Part shown: one piece after another, positions 24,743 to 34,509 of the stretch
Layout: each line of letters opens with the position of its first letter
Numbering within the stretch: the stretch's first letter is position 1
Assembly (NCBI GenBank): GCA_947628735.1
Contig: CANRAY010000009.1
Span: forward strand, 1 to 47,657
Length of the DNA stretch: 47,657 nucleotides
Direction of reading: 5' to 3'
Origin: an uncultured Clostridia bacterium
GTDB lineage: Bacteria > Bacillota > Clostridia > TANB77 > CAG-508
Position numbers and translations under genes: made by a program
The notes under the pieces: generated by a model
Databases searched by the model: none
What the model was told of the DNA's origin: nothing
Seen by the model: only the letters and a program-made list of their open reading frames with translations

Positions 24743-26035
24743 ATGAAAATATTAATGTTAACATGGGAATATCCTCCAAGAATCGTAGGAGGAATTGCTA
24801 GAGTAGTACACGATTTATCAAAAAGATTAATAAAAGATGGACACGAAGTAACAGTTGTAACATATAAAGATGGTGATGTCCCATACTATGAAAACGATAA
24901 AGGTGTTGAAGTATATAGAGTAGAAAACTATATGATTCAACCAAATAATTTTATTGATTGGATATTACAATTAAATTTTAATTTGGCAGCCAAAGCTTCA
25001 GAGATTATACAGAAAAAAGGAAAGTTTGATGTAATTCATGCACATGATTGGTTAGTAGCAAATGCAGCAAAATCATTAAAAGCAGCATTTGATATACCAC
25101 TAGTTGCAACAATTCATGCAACAGAATCAGGCAGAAATTCAGGAATTCATGATGATACACAAAGATACATTAATGATACAGAATGGCTTTTAACATATGA
25201 AGCAACAGAAGTTATAGTAAATAGTAATTATATGAAAGGACATGTACAAGGTCTATTTGGATTACCTTTTGATAAAATTAATGTAATTCCAAACGGAATT
25301 AATACAACCAATTTTAACGGTGTAGAAAGAGACTACATATTTAGAAGACAATATGCAATGGATAATGAAAAAATAATTCTTTATGTAGGAAGACTTGTAT
25401 ATGAAAAAGGAATACAATATCTTATTTCAGCAATGCCAAAAATATTAGCAAATTATCATGATACAAAACTAGTTATTGCGGGAAAAGGTGGAATGCTAGA
25501 TGAACTAAGAGCACAAGCAGATTCAATGGGACTTTCAAATAAAGTATACTTTACAGGCTATTTAAATGCAAAACAAGTACAAAAAATGTATAAATGTGCA
25601 GATGTTGCAGTATTCCCAAGTACTTATGAACCATTTGGAATTGTAGCTTTAGAAGCAATGCTTGCAGGAGTTCCAACTGTAGTTTCAGATATAGGAGGAC
25701 TAAATGAAATAGTTGATCATGGGGTTAATGGAATGAAAAGCTATGCAGGAAATCCAAACTCAATAGCAGATTCTGTTTTAAACTTACTATATGATGGACA
25801 ATTAGCAAGTAATGTATCTAAAAAAGCAAAACAAAAAGTAAAAGAAGAATTCAATTGGAATAAAATTGCACAAGATACACACTATATATATGAACAAGCA
25901 ATTTGTAAAACAGTTGCACAAAGACAAGCAGAACAAATTGCGCAAGAAAAGGCCAAGAAAACAGAAAAAGCCAAAAATACGGACAGAGAAATAACAAACT
26001 TATTAAGTTTCAAAAAGAAACATGCATATGCATAG
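24743..26035 (+). CDS. GT4 family glycosyltransferase (glycogen-synthase-like)
   Basis: 430 residues, GT-B fold. The N-terminal Rossmann domain starts MKILMLTWEYPPRIVGGIAR (the GGxxR nucleotide-sugar/acceptor loop), with FDVIHAHDWL. The C-terminal domain has LYVGRLVYEKG, VIAGKGG and the E-x7-E donor-binding motif EPFGIVALEAMLAGVPTVVSDIGG. This closely fits the ADP-glucose/UDP-glucose-using 1,4-alpha-glucan group of GT4, but no other glycogen gene is nearby, so the acceptor is unknown. The C-terminal tail is Lys/Glu-rich. Followed 21 nt later by ylbF. Confidence 0.88.
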   Translation: MKILMLTWEYPPRIVGGIARVVHDLSKRLIKDGHEVTVVTYKDGDVPYYENDKGVEVYRVENYMIQPNNFIDWILQLNFNLAAKASEIIQKKGKFDVIHAHDWLVANAAKSLKAAFDIPLVATIHATESGRNSGIHDDTQRYINDTEWLLTYEATEVIVNSNYMKGHVQGLFGLPFDKINVIPNGINTTNFNGVERDYIFRRQYAMDNEKIILYVGRLVYEKGIQYLISAMPKILANYHDTKLVIAGKGGMLDELRAQADSMGLSNKVYFTGYLNAKQVQKMYKCADVAVFPSTYEPFGIVALEAMLAGVPTVVSDIGGLNEIVDHGVNGMKSYAGNPNSIADSVLNLLYDGQLASNVSKKAKQKVKEEFNWNKIAQDTHYIYEQAICKTVAQRQAEQIAQEKAKKTEKAKNTDREITNLLSFKKKHAYA

Positions 26036-26056
26036 GAAAGGTAGGTTTTTGGGAAA

Positions 26057-26389
26057 ATGAATGTATATGATACTGCAAATAGATTAGCATATGAAATACA
26101 AGAGTCAGAGGAATACAAAGGATATAAAAAATTAAAAGAAACGCTAATGAATAACCCAGAAACAAAACAAAAAATAGAAGAGTTTGAAAAATTAAGATAT
26201 AATATACAACTAATGCAATACACTGGAGAAGAAAAAGATGGAGAAAAAAACAAAAAACTAGAAGAAATGTACACAATGCTAATACAAGATCAAACTGTAA
26301 AAGAATATTTTGATTTAGAAGTAAAGTTTAATGTAATGATAGCAGATGTGAATAAAATTATAGCGGAAGCAATTAAAGACGTATTGTAA
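26057..26389 (+). CDS. YlbF family regulator
   Basis: 110-residue all-helical protein of the Com_YlbF family (VYDTANRLAYEIQESEEYKGYKKLKETLMNNPETKQKIEEF, split here by family motif positions 3-43). YlbF, YmcA and YaaT form the Y-complex that affects RNase Y and hence competence, sporulation and mRNA maturation in Bacillus; whether this paralog does the same is unknown. It ends before a hairpin. Confidence 0.85.
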   Translation: MNVYDTANRLAYEIQESEEYKGYKKLKETLMNNPETKQKIEEFEKLRYNIQLMQYTGEEKDGEKNKKLEEMYTMLIQDQTVKEYFDLEVKFNVMIADVNKIIAEAIKDVL

Positions 26390-26398
26390 AAAGAAAAT

Positions 26399-26431
26399 AA
26401 GCTACTTTGATTTAAACAACCAAAGTAGCTT
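26399..26431 (+). terminator. Hairpin after ylbF, weak terminator
   Basis: An 11-bp stem (26399-26409 with 26421-26431) has an 11-nt loop; the following sequence is T-containing but not a clean T-run, so termination may be partial. Confidence 0.55.
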
Positions 26432-26464
26432 AAATTTTAATAAAACGAAAGAAGAGAGAAAAGT

Positions 26465-27181
26465 ATGGAATATGTTATTGTTCTCATCATCTGCGTGATG
26501 AGTATTTTTATTTTAAAATATGCATTTGGAATAAAAATTAGTAATTTAAAGAAAGTAAAAGAAATTGGATATGATAAATCATTAAATGAAATTACAAATA
26601 AATTACCATCAAACAAAGAAGTATGTCAAAAAATTTTAAAAAGTTTAAATAATACAGACGTTAAAATAGAAACAAATGATGATAATAAAAATAGTGCATT
26701 AAGTTATTATATGGCATTAACAAATCACATAATTATTGCAGATATTAATGATACTTTTACAAGAATTCAAACAATAGCTCATGAATGTATGCACTCTGTA
26801 CAAAACAGAAAAACATTAATGTTTAATTTCATATTTTCAAATATATATTTAATATATTTTGTATTAATTTCAATATTAACTATATTTAAAGTAATCCAAT
26901 ATCCAATGATCACTCTAATAGGATTAATATTATTAGGAATTATATATTATGCAATACGTAGTTATTTAGAAACAGATGCTATGACAAAAGCACCATACAA
27001 AGCAAAAGAATATATAGAAAGTACAGGTAAGCTTTCAGAAAAAGAAATTAATACTATTATGGAAAATTATGAAACTATAAATAATATAGGAATACCACTA
27101 ACAAACTTTCAATTGCTACTAAATACCATAATTAAAATCATTATTTATACAGTGATAGTTTTAATTATGACATTAATATAA
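26465..27181 (+). CDS. Membrane zinc metallopeptidase (YugP-like)
   Basis: 238 residues. An N-terminal membrane segment (about 1-20), then the zinc motif HECMH in TIAHECMHSVQNRK (HExxH), two central helices (about 120-163) and a C-terminal helix. Layout and position of the motif resemble YugP/Zn_peptidase_2 proteins, where the box is usually HEVGH or HEAGH; the C-M in the middle is unusual. Predicted integral membrane protease with an unknown target. Single gene between two hairpins. Confidence 0.75.
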   Translation: MEYVIVLIICVMSIFILKYAFGIKISNLKKVKEIGYDKSLNEITNKLPSNKEVCQKILKSLNNTDVKIETNDDNKNSALSYYMALTNHIIIADINDTFTRIQTIAHECMHSVQNRKTLMFNFIFSNIYLIYFVLISILTIFKVIQYPMITLIGLILLGIIYYAIRSYLETDAMTKAPYKAKEYIESTGKLSEKEINTIMENYETINNIGIPLTNFQLLLNTIIKIIIYTVIVLIMTLI

Positions 27182-27192
27182 AAATTTAAAGG

Positions 27193-27234
27193 AAGAAAAC
27201 TGATAGATAAAAATACATCTATCAGTTTTCTTTT
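27193..27234 (+). terminator. Terminator after the YugP-like gene
   Basis: A 16-bp perfect stem (27193-27208 with 27217-27232), 8-nt loop, and T-run. Confidence 0.85.
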
Positions 27235-27264
27235 GGTAAAAATAAAATAAATTCACAATACCCC

Positions 27265-27293
27265 TTTAAAAAAGTCTAATATTGTAGTAAAAT
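27265..27293 (+). promoter_or_regulatory. Probable promoter of the recJ-relA-hisS run
   Basis: TTTAAA at 27265-27270, 17-bp spacer, TAAAAT at 27288-27293; the weak -35 makes this tentative. Confidence 0.4.
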
Positions 27294-27328
27294 ATAAGAC
27301 AAATTGTTTAATATAAAGGAGAAAATGG

Positions 27329-29014
27329 ATGAATAAAAAATGGGAATGTTATGTCGCAGATGAAAATGAAGTAGAAAATATTGCTCAAAAATATAAAATG
27401 AATAAAATTTTAGCAACAATATTAGTAAATAGACAAATTACATCAGAAGAAAAAATAGAAAAATTTCTAAATCCTACACGCAATGATTTTCATGATCCAT
27501 ATTTAATGCCAGACATGAAAAAAGCTGTAGATAGAATTATTAAAGCAATAGAAAATAAAGAAAAAATTATGATTTATGGTGATTATGACGCAGATGGAAT
27601 TACTAGTATTACCGTATTAAAAAAATTTTTGAGTCAAAGAAACATTCCTGTAGAAAGTTATATTCCAAATAGATTAGACGAAGGTTATGGGCTAAATAAA
27701 AATGCAATTCAAGAAATTTATAATCAAGGATATCGTTTAATGATAACTGTAGATTGTGGAATTTCAGGAATTGAAGAAATTGAATTTGCAAATAACTTAG
27801 GAATCGAAACAATTATTACAGATCACCATGAACCAGCAGAAGAATTACCAAAAGCATATGCAATAATTGATGCAAAAAGAAAAGATAACGAGTATCCATT
27901 TAACCAATTAGCTGGAGTAGGGGTTGTATTTAAATTAATTCAGGCAATTTCTATTCGAATGGGATTAGAAGAAAAAGAATATTTAAAATATTTGGACTTA
28001 GTATGTATTGGAACAATTTCAGATATAGTTCCATTAGTTGATGAAAATAGAGTAATTGCTAAATTAGGATTAAAACTAGTTGAAGTAACTAAAAATATAG
28101 GACTTCGTACTTTGTTAAATACAATAGGCTTCAAAAAAATAGATTCTACGGCTGTTTCTTTTGGCTTAGCTCCAAGAATTAATGCATGTGGAAGAATGGG
28201 ATATGAACAAGATGCATTAGACTTATTTTTATGTGAGAACGAACAAGAAGCACAGAAAATTGCAGAAAAATTAAATAATTATAATAGAGAAAGACAATCA
28301 AAAGAAAAAGAAATATTTGAACAAGCATTTGAACAAATAGAAAAAGAAGAAAAAGATAAAAGTTGTATTATTCTAGGAAATGAAAATTGGCATCATGGAA
28401 TTATTGGAATCGTATCATCAAAAGTAACAGACATTTATTTTAAACCTAGTATATTAATTTGCTTTGAGGGAGAAGAAGGTAAAGGCTCTGGAAGAAGTAT
28501 TCCTGGATTTGACTTACATGATGCATTAAGTAAGTGTAGCCAGTATGTAGAAAAATTTGGTGGACATGCTATGGCAATTGGTATTAGTATAAAAAAAGAA
28601 AACTTCGAAAAATTTAAAGAAGAGTTTGAAAATTATGCAAAAGATTGCAAAATAGATACAATCATACCAATTATAAAAATAGATAAAGAAATCAGTTTAA
28701 AAAATATTAGTATAGAAGATGTAGAAAGTTTAAAATTATTAGAACCATTTGGTGAAGCTAATAAAACACCTTTATTTTTATTCAAAAATTTGAAAATCAA
28801 TTCTATTAGAGCATTATCAGAAGGAAAACATTTAAAACTTACTCTAAAAGAAGGACAATATATAATAGATGCTATTGGATTTAATTTAGGCAATTTATCT
28901 GAACAATATCGAATTGATGATAAAGTAGATGTTGTAGGAACATTAGAAATCAATAATTTCAATGGAAATGAAAATATACAAATTACTATAAAAGACATAC
29001 GAAAATCGTACTAA
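27329..29014 (+). CDS. recJ: Single-stranded-DNA-specific exonuclease RecJ
   Basis: 561 residues, 5'-3' exonuclease of the DHH phosphoesterase superfamily acting in recombination and base-excision or mismatch repair. Motifs: IYGDYDADGITS (motif I), TVDCGISG (II), ITDHHEP (III), DLVCIGTISDIVPL (IV), followed by DHHA1 with GSGRSIPGFDLHDAL and FGGHAMAIG, and an OB-type C-terminal domain. Size is close to the E. coli enzyme and shorter than the Bacillus one, which has an added tail. It sits 20 nt before relA. Confidence 0.95.
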   Translation: MNKKWECYVADENEVENIAQKYKMNKILATILVNRQITSEEKIEKFLNPTRNDFHDPYLMPDMKKAVDRIIKAIENKEKIMIYGDYDADGITSITVLKKFLSQRNIPVESYIPNRLDEGYGLNKNAIQEIYNQGYRLMITVDCGISGIEEIEFANNLGIETIITDHHEPAEELPKAYAIIDAKRKDNEYPFNQLAGVGVVFKLIQAISIRMGLEEKEYLKYLDLVCIGTISDIVPLVDENRVIAKLGLKLVEVTKNIGLRTLLNTIGFKKIDSTAVSFGLAPRINACGRMGYEQDALDLFLCENEQEAQKIAEKLNNYNRERQSKEKEIFEQAFEQIEKEEKDKSCIILGNENWHHGIIGIVSSKVTDIYFKPSILICFEGEEGKGSGRSIPGFDLHDALSKCSQYVEKFGGHAMAIGISIKKENFEKFKEEFENYAKDCKIDTIIPIIKIDKEISLKNISIEDVESLKLLEPFGEANKTPLFLFKNLKINSIRALSEGKHLKLTLKEGQYIIDAIGFNLGNLSEQYRIDDKVDVVGTLEINNFNGNENIQITIKDIRKSY

Positions 29015-29033
29015 AATAAGGAGGTGGAAATGT

Positions 29034-31232
29034 ATGTCAGAATATAAAGAAGTTACAATTGAAGATGTTATTTCCATCATGAAGAAAAATCAAAGAAGAA
29101 GTGATACAAAAATTGTTTTAAAAGCATACAATTATGCAAAAGAAAAACATGGAGATCAACTTAGAAAATCAGGAGAACCATATATTATTCATCCTGTTCA
29201 AGTAGCATACACATTAGCAGAGCTAGAATTAGATGAAGCAACCATTTGTGCAGCTTTATTACATGATGTAGTAGAAGATACACCAGTAACTCATGAAGAA
29301 CTAACTAAAGAATTTGGAAAAGAAATTTCTGAAATGGTAGATGGAGTTACAAAATTAGGAAAAATAGGTTATACAAGTATACAAGAACAACAAGTAGAAA
29401 ACTATAGAAAAATGTTTCTAGCAATGGGAAAAGATATACGTGTAATACTTATAAAATTAGCAGATAGACTTCACAATATGAGAACATTAAAATATTTAAG
29501 TAGAGATAGACAAATTGCAAATGCTAAAGAAACAATGGATATATATGCACCATTAGCAAATCGTCTTGGTGTATATTCATTAAAATGGGAACTAGAAGAT
29601 TTAGCTTTCAAATACCTATATCCAGAAGACTTTAGAGAAATTGTAGAAGGAATTGATAAAAAAAGAGAAGAAAGACTAAAATTCATTGACCTAATAATGG
29701 AACAAATTAGAGCAGAGCTAAAAAAACAAAAAATAGATGCAGAAGTAACTGGACGTGCAAAACACTTTTACAGTATTTATCGTAAAATGAAAAGAGATAA
29801 TGTTACATTAGATCAAATTTATGACTTATTTGCATTAAGAATTATTGTTAATTCTATTAAAGATTGTTATGCTGCATTAGGTGTAGTTCATGAACTTTAT
29901 ACACCTATGCCAGGAAGATTTAAAGACTACATTGCTGTACCAAAGCCAAATATGTATCAATCACTACATACTACATTAATTGGTGAAAAAGGAACACCAT
30001 TTGAAGTACAAATTCGTACATGGGATATGCATAAAGTTGCTGAATTTGGTATTGCAGCCCATTGGGCATATAAAGAAACAAGTTTCGCAAAAGGGAAAAA
30101 AGCAAATGTAAAAGTAGAAGATGACAAATTAGCTTGGGTTAGAGAAACACTAGAATGGCAAAAGGATGAACAAGATCCAGAAAGCTTTATGCAAACATTA
30201 AAAAAGGAACTTTTTGAAGACGAAGTATATATTTTTACACCAAAGGGAGCTATTAAAGCATTACCAAAAGGAAGCACACCAATTGATTTTGCTTATTCAA
30301 TTCATGAACAAATTGGACATAAAATGGTAGGATGTAAAATCAACAGTAAAATGATGCCAATTATTACAAAATTACAAAACGGAGATATAGTAGAAATTTT
30401 AACATCAGATCAATCAAAAGGGCCAAGTAGAGATTGGCTAAAATTTGTAAAAAGCTCAGGAGCAAGAAATAAAATCCTATCATGGTTTAAGAAAAATCAA
30501 AGAGCAGAAAACATAGAAAAAGGCAAAGACTTAATAGAAAAAGAAATTAAAAAGATAGGCATGAAACATGATGACTTAATGAAGACAGAATTTATACAAG
30601 CAGCATTAAATAGATATAAGTTTAACTCAATAGAAGATATGTATGCTAGTGTAGGTTTTGGCTCAATATCACAAGGAAAAATTATTGCTAAAATTTTAGA
30701 GGAATATAGAAAAGTTCATCAAGAAGAAAATATTGAAAAAACATTAGAAGAACTATCAAAAGAAAAAGTAATCAAGGAAAAACCTTCACAAAATGGTATT
30801 GTAGTAAAAGGAATTGATAATTGTTTAGTAAAATTATCAAAATGCTGTAATCCAGTACCAGGAGATGAAATTGTAGGATATATTACAAAAGGAAGAGGAG
30901 TATCTGTTCATAGAGCAGATTGCTTCAATGTAAAAAATTTATTATCAGAAGAAGACAGAATGATAGATGTATATTGGTACACAGGAAATAAAACAACCTA
31001 TAATGTAGAAATAGAAATATATGCAAATGATAGGAACGGACTATTAGCAGATATTGTAACAGAAGTAGGAAACACAAAATGTAAAATGATAGCTGTTTCA
31101 TCAAGAGCAACAAAGGAAAAATTAGCTATCACAGAAATTACGATAGAAGTAGAAGATATAGAACAATTAAATAAAGTACAAAAAGCATTAAGGAAAATTG
31201 ATAGCGTATATGAGGTGAAAAGAAAAAAATGA
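29034..31232 (+). CDS. relA: Bifunctional (p)ppGpp synthetase/hydrolase RelA/SpoT (Rel)
   Basis: 732 residues. The HD hydrolase domain has HPVQVAYTLAELE and LLHDVVEDT (metal His-Asp), so hydrolase activity is expected. The synthetase domain has GRAKHFYSIYRKM and YDLFALRIIV. Next come TGS (YIFTPKGAIKALPKGSTPIDFAYSIH), a helical/zinc-finger-like region with CCNPVPGDEIVGYITKGRGVSVHRADC, and a C-terminal ACT domain. Controls the stringent response from stalled ribosomes. Start ATG at 29034 with AAGGAGGTGG. The stop overlaps the next start by 4 nt. Confidence 0.96.
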   Translation: MSEYKEVTIEDVISIMKKNQRRSDTKIVLKAYNYAKEKHGDQLRKSGEPYIIHPVQVAYTLAELELDEATICAALLHDVVEDTPVTHEELTKEFGKEISEMVDGVTKLGKIGYTSIQEQQVENYRKMFLAMGKDIRVILIKLADRLHNMRTLKYLSRDRQIANAKETMDIYAPLANRLGVYSLKWELEDLAFKYLYPEDFREIVEGIDKKREERLKFIDLIMEQIRAELKKQKIDAEVTGRAKHFYSIYRKMKRDNVTLDQIYDLFALRIIVNSIKDCYAALGVVHELYTPMPGRFKDYIAVPKPNMYQSLHTTLIGEKGTPFEVQIRTWDMHKVAEFGIAAHWAYKETSFAKGKKANVKVEDDKLAWVRETLEWQKDEQDPESFMQTLKKELFEDEVYIFTPKGAIKALPKGSTPIDFAYSIHEQIGHKMVGCKINSKMMPIITKLQNGDIVEILTSDQSKGPSRDWLKFVKSSGARNKILSWFKKNQRAENIEKGKDLIEKEIKKIGMKHDDLMKTEFIQAALNRYKFNSIEDMYASVGFGSISQGKIIAKILEEYRKVHQEENIEKTLEELSKEKVIKEKPSQNGIVVKGIDNCLVKLSKCCNPVPGDEIVGYITKGRGVSVHRADCFNVKNLLSEEDRMIDVYWYTGNKTTYNVEIEIYANDRNGLLADIVTEVGNTKCKMIAVSSRATKEKLAITEITIEVEDIEQLNKVQKALRKIDSVYEVKRKK

Positions 31233-31876
31233 TACTAAAAGTGTTAGAAGTAGAAAGTACAAACGGACATTATACAAATTGCTATATTTTACAAGATGAA
31301 AATACAAAAGAAACAATGGTAATTGATCCAGGAGGAGAAGCAAATAAGATTATAGAACTTTTAGATATATTACAAGCAAAAGTAAAATACATATATTTAA
31401 CACATTGCCATGGAGACCATATAGGAGCGGTAAATCAACTAAAACAAGCAAAAGGTGGAAAAGTGTTAATTCATTCAGAAGATGCAGAAAATATTAATAA
31501 TCCGGATATAAATTTAGGACCATATATGAATATACAATTAGATCCAATTGAAGTAGACTCAAGAGTATATGACGGAGATTTATTACATGTTGGGAATATA
31601 GAATTAAAAGTAATTCATACACCAGGACATACTATTGGAGGAAGTTCATTATATTCTGAAAAAGAAAAAATGTTATTTTCAGGAGATACATTATTTAAAG
31701 GAACATGGGGAAGAACAGACTTACCAACTAGTAGCTTTAAAGATGTTATTAATTCAATCTCTAATAAATTAATGATTTTGCCAGATAGCACAATTGTATA
31801 TTCAGGTCATGGAGAAGTAACAACAATTAGAGAAGAAGAACCAATATACTACAACTTACAACCAAGAGAAGAATAA
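31229..31876 (+). CDS. Metallo-beta-lactamase-fold hydrolase (GloB-like)
   Basis: 215 residues with the metal-binding THCHGDHIGAV (HxHxDH), HTPGHTIGGSS, FSGDTLFKGTWGRTD and SGHGEVTT motifs. This is the short glyoxalase II-like group common in Firmicutes, usually next to relA and hisS; the true substrate is not known. It starts within the relA stop (ATGA) and so is translationally coupled. Confidence 0.92.
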   Translation: MILKVLEVESTNGHYTNCYILQDENTKETMVIDPGGEANKIIELLDILQAKVKYIYLTHCHGDHIGAVNQLKQAKGGKVLIHSEDAENINNPDINLGPYMNIQLDPIEVDSRVYDGDLLHVGNIELKVIHTPGHTIGGSSLYSEKEKMLFSGDTLFKGTWGRTDLPTSSFKDVINSISNKLMILPDSTIVYSGHGEVTTIREEEPIYYNLQPREE

Positions 31877-31891
31877 AAAGGAGAATTTATT

Positions 31892-33196
31892 ATGAAAGTA
31901 GAACCAAAAACATTGCCGGGATTTATGGAATTATTGCCACAAGAGCAAATTCTATTTAACCAAATGAAAGAGAAAATAAAAAATTCATATGAAAGATTTG
32001 GATTTTTACCAATTAATACACCAATTATAGAAAAAGCAGAAGTACTTTTAGCAAAAGCTGGTGGAGAAACTGAAAAACAAATTTATCGTTTTAATAAAGG
32101 AGAAAATGACTTAGCATTACGCTTTGATTTAACAGTACCTCTTGCCAAATATGTAACAGAATATTATGGAAGTTTAAGCTTTCCTTTTAGAAGGTATCAA
32201 ATTGGAAAAGTATATAGAGGAGAAAGACCTCAAAAAGGAAGATTCCGTGAATTTTATCAATGTGATATTGATATAATAGGAGATGGAGAATTAAGTATTA
32301 TTAATGATGCTGAAATCCCAAGCATTATTTATGCAACAATCAAAGAATTAGGATTTGAAGATTTTACAATATGCATTAATAATAGAAAAATATTAAATGG
32401 ATTGTTCAAAGAACTAAATCAAGAAGCAATATCAGTTGATATTATGAGAATTATTGATAAATTAGAAAAAATAGGTGAAGAAAATGTAATTGCATCTTTA
32501 AAAGATCTACAAGTACCACAAAAAGCAATTGACGACATTATGACATTTATTAAAATTGAAGGAAATAATGATGAAAAAATTGCAAAGTTAGAAGCATTAA
32601 ACTTTAAAAATGATGTTTTCAATACAGGATTACAAGAGTTAAAAGATGTTATAAAATATGTAAGAACATTCGGAGTTCCAGAAACACATTTCAGAGTAGA
32701 CTTAACAATAGCAAGAGGATTAGATTATTATACAGGAACAGTATATGAAACATTCTTAAATGAATATAGAGAAGTAGGTAGTGTATGTTCAGGAGGAAGA
32801 TATGACAATTTAGCAGAATACTACACAGATAGAAAATTACCAGGTGTAGGAGTATCAATTGGACTTACTCGTTTATTCTATAAATTAAATGAATTACAAG
32901 CTGTTCGCGAGACACAAAAATCAATTGCAAAAGTATTAGTAGCACCTATGACAGAAGAAATAGAAGAAGCATTAAGAATAGCAAGTTATTTAAGAAATGA
33001 AGGAATTAATACAGAAGTATATTTAGAAAATAAAAAAATAAAAGCTAAATTTAAATATGCAGATAAATTACAAATTCCTTATGTAATTACAATTGGAGAA
33101 GATGAAATAAAAAGTGGAACAGTATCATTAAAAAATATGGAAAATGGAGATCAGGAAACACTTAAAATAGAAGAAGTAGCAAAAAAGTTAAAATAA
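31892..33196 (+). CDS. hisS: Histidine-tRNA ligase
   Basis: 434-residue class II synthetase. Motif 1 region ends INTPIIEKAEVLLAK; motif 2 has FRRYQIGKVYRGERPQKGRFREFYQCDIDIIG; the histidine-binding box is GLDYYTGTVYE; motif 3 is GVGVSIGLTRL. The anticodon-binding domain spans about residues 345-434. Length is normal. Separated from the MBL gene by 15 nt with a good AAAGGAG, so part of the recJ-relA operon. Confidence 0.96.
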   Translation: MKVEPKTLPGFMELLPQEQILFNQMKEKIKNSYERFGFLPINTPIIEKAEVLLAKAGGETEKQIYRFNKGENDLALRFDLTVPLAKYVTEYYGSLSFPFRRYQIGKVYRGERPQKGRFREFYQCDIDIIGDGELSIINDAEIPSIIYATIKELGFEDFTICINNRKILNGLFKELNQEAISVDIMRIIDKLEKIGEENVIASLKDLQVPQKAIDDIMTFIKIEGNNDEKIAKLEALNFKNDVFNTGLQELKDVIKYVRTFGVPETHFRVDLTIARGLDYYTGTVYETFLNEYREVGSVCSGGRYDNLAEYYTDRKLPGVGVSIGLTRLFYKLNELQAVRETQKSIAKVLVAPMTEEIEEALRIASYLRNEGINTEVYLENKKIKAKFKYADKLQIPYVITIGEDEIKSGTVSLKNMENGDQETLKIEEVAKKLK

Positions 33197-33263
33197 AATA
33201 ACATATTCTACTTTGTACCAGAATATATTGATATATGAATAATAAGGGACAAAGGAGAATATA

Positions 33264-34406
33264 ATGATTAATTTAGCTGTAATAGAAATAAAAGATGTTA
33301 TAAAATATCTAGTAAGAATTACAATAGTTATTGCAATTGTAGTAGGTCTTACTAGATATTTTTTTAGTATGAAAACAGAAAATGTCAATTCTAAAATAAA
33401 TAGTGATGCACTTTTATATTGCCTAGATACAGTAATTCCAAACATAAAAGAAATTCATAAAAAAGACAAGGTAATATCAAAAAATGAGAAAAAAATTGAA
33501 CCATTAAAAATGACATTAGGTGTAGAACTAGGAATGATTAATCATTTAACTAAGAAAGAAGATACAAAAGATAATAATACAGATCAAAACAATAATACAA
33601 CAAACGAACAAGTAGCAAATCAACTAACAGAAGAACTAGAAGAAGCAAAAGTGGGAGTAAAGACAGAAGTGCTAGAAACAAATGTGCCAGAAAAATTCAC
33701 AGATACATATAAGAAGGTTAAAATCAGGAATGAAACAGATATTAAATTAACAGAAGAAACTTTAACACCAAATGTTGAAATGAATATGAAAGACATTTAT
33801 ATTTATCATACACATGCTTGTGAAAGCTATACACAAAGTAAAAAATACAAATATGAAGCATCAGGAAATTTCAGAACATTGAACAAAGAACGTTCTGTTA
33901 TTAGAGTAGGAACCGAATTAGAAAAATATATGACAGAATATGGATACAATGTAACACATGATATGACACTATTTGATTATCCATCATACAATGATTCATA
34001 TGACAGATCATATGATAGTGTAAGTAAATTTCTAAAAGATAATGAAGAAACAGAGATTTTTTTAGATATTCATAGAGATGCTATTGGAGATAGCACTTAT
34101 GCTCCCACTGTTAAAATAGGAGATGAATATGCTGCTCAATTAATGTTTGTACTAGGAAGTGAAGGAGGAGGAAACGAACATCCTAATTGGAAAGATAATT
34201 TGAAACTAGCAATTAAAATACAAGAAAAAGCAGAAGAAATGTATCCAGGATTATTTAAACCAATTATATTAAGAAACAGTAGGTATAATCAACAATTAGC
34301 AAGAGGCGCAAGTATTATTGAAGTAGGTGCAACAGGAAATACATTAGATCAATGCTTAGTTAGTATGAAATATCTATCAAAAGTATTAAGTGAAGCATTA
34401 AAATAA
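33264..34406 (+). CDS. spoIIP: Stage II sporulation protein P (SpoIIP)
   Basis: 380 residues. N-terminal membrane segment (about 12-34), a low-complexity linker with Asn/Thr/Glu-rich sequence, and a C-terminal amidase/endopeptidase domain. Motifs are IYIYHTHACESYTQS, EIFLDIHRDAIGD, MFVLGSEGGGNEHPNW and RGASIIEVGATGNTLDQC. SpoIIP works with SpoIID and SpoIIM to strip peptidoglycan so the mother cell can engulf the forespore. This marks the organism as a spore former or recent descendant. SpoIID/SpoIIM are elsewhere; gpr is not adjacent. Confidence 0.93.
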   Translation: MINLAVIEIKDVIKYLVRITIVIAIVVGLTRYFFSMKTENVNSKINSDALLYCLDTVIPNIKEIHKKDKVISKNEKKIEPLKMTLGVELGMINHLTKKEDTKDNNTDQNNNTTNEQVANQLTEELEEAKVGVKTEVLETNVPEKFTDTYKKVKIRNETDIKLTEETLTPNVEMNMKDIYIYHTHACESYTQSKKYKYEASGNFRTLNKERSVIRVGTELEKYMTEYGYNVTHDMTLFDYPSYNDSYDRSYDSVSKFLKDNEETEIFLDIHRDAIGDSTYAPTVKIGDEYAAQLMFVLGSEGGGNEHPNWKDNLKLAIKIQEKAEEMYPGLFKPIILRNSRYNQQLARGASIIEVGATGNTLDQCLVSMKYLSKVLSEALK

Positions 34407-34509
34407 AAACTAAAATAATATTATAAAAATTAAAAAAAATATTGAATAAAATTTATTCTTAGTATAAGATAAAGTAGAGAAAATATATTACACAAAGGAG
34501 GAAATGATA

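Noticed and set aside
33203..33228. Hairpin ATATTCT/AGAATAT after hisS as a terminator
   Set aside because: A 7-bp AT-rich stem without a T-run; too weak to call.
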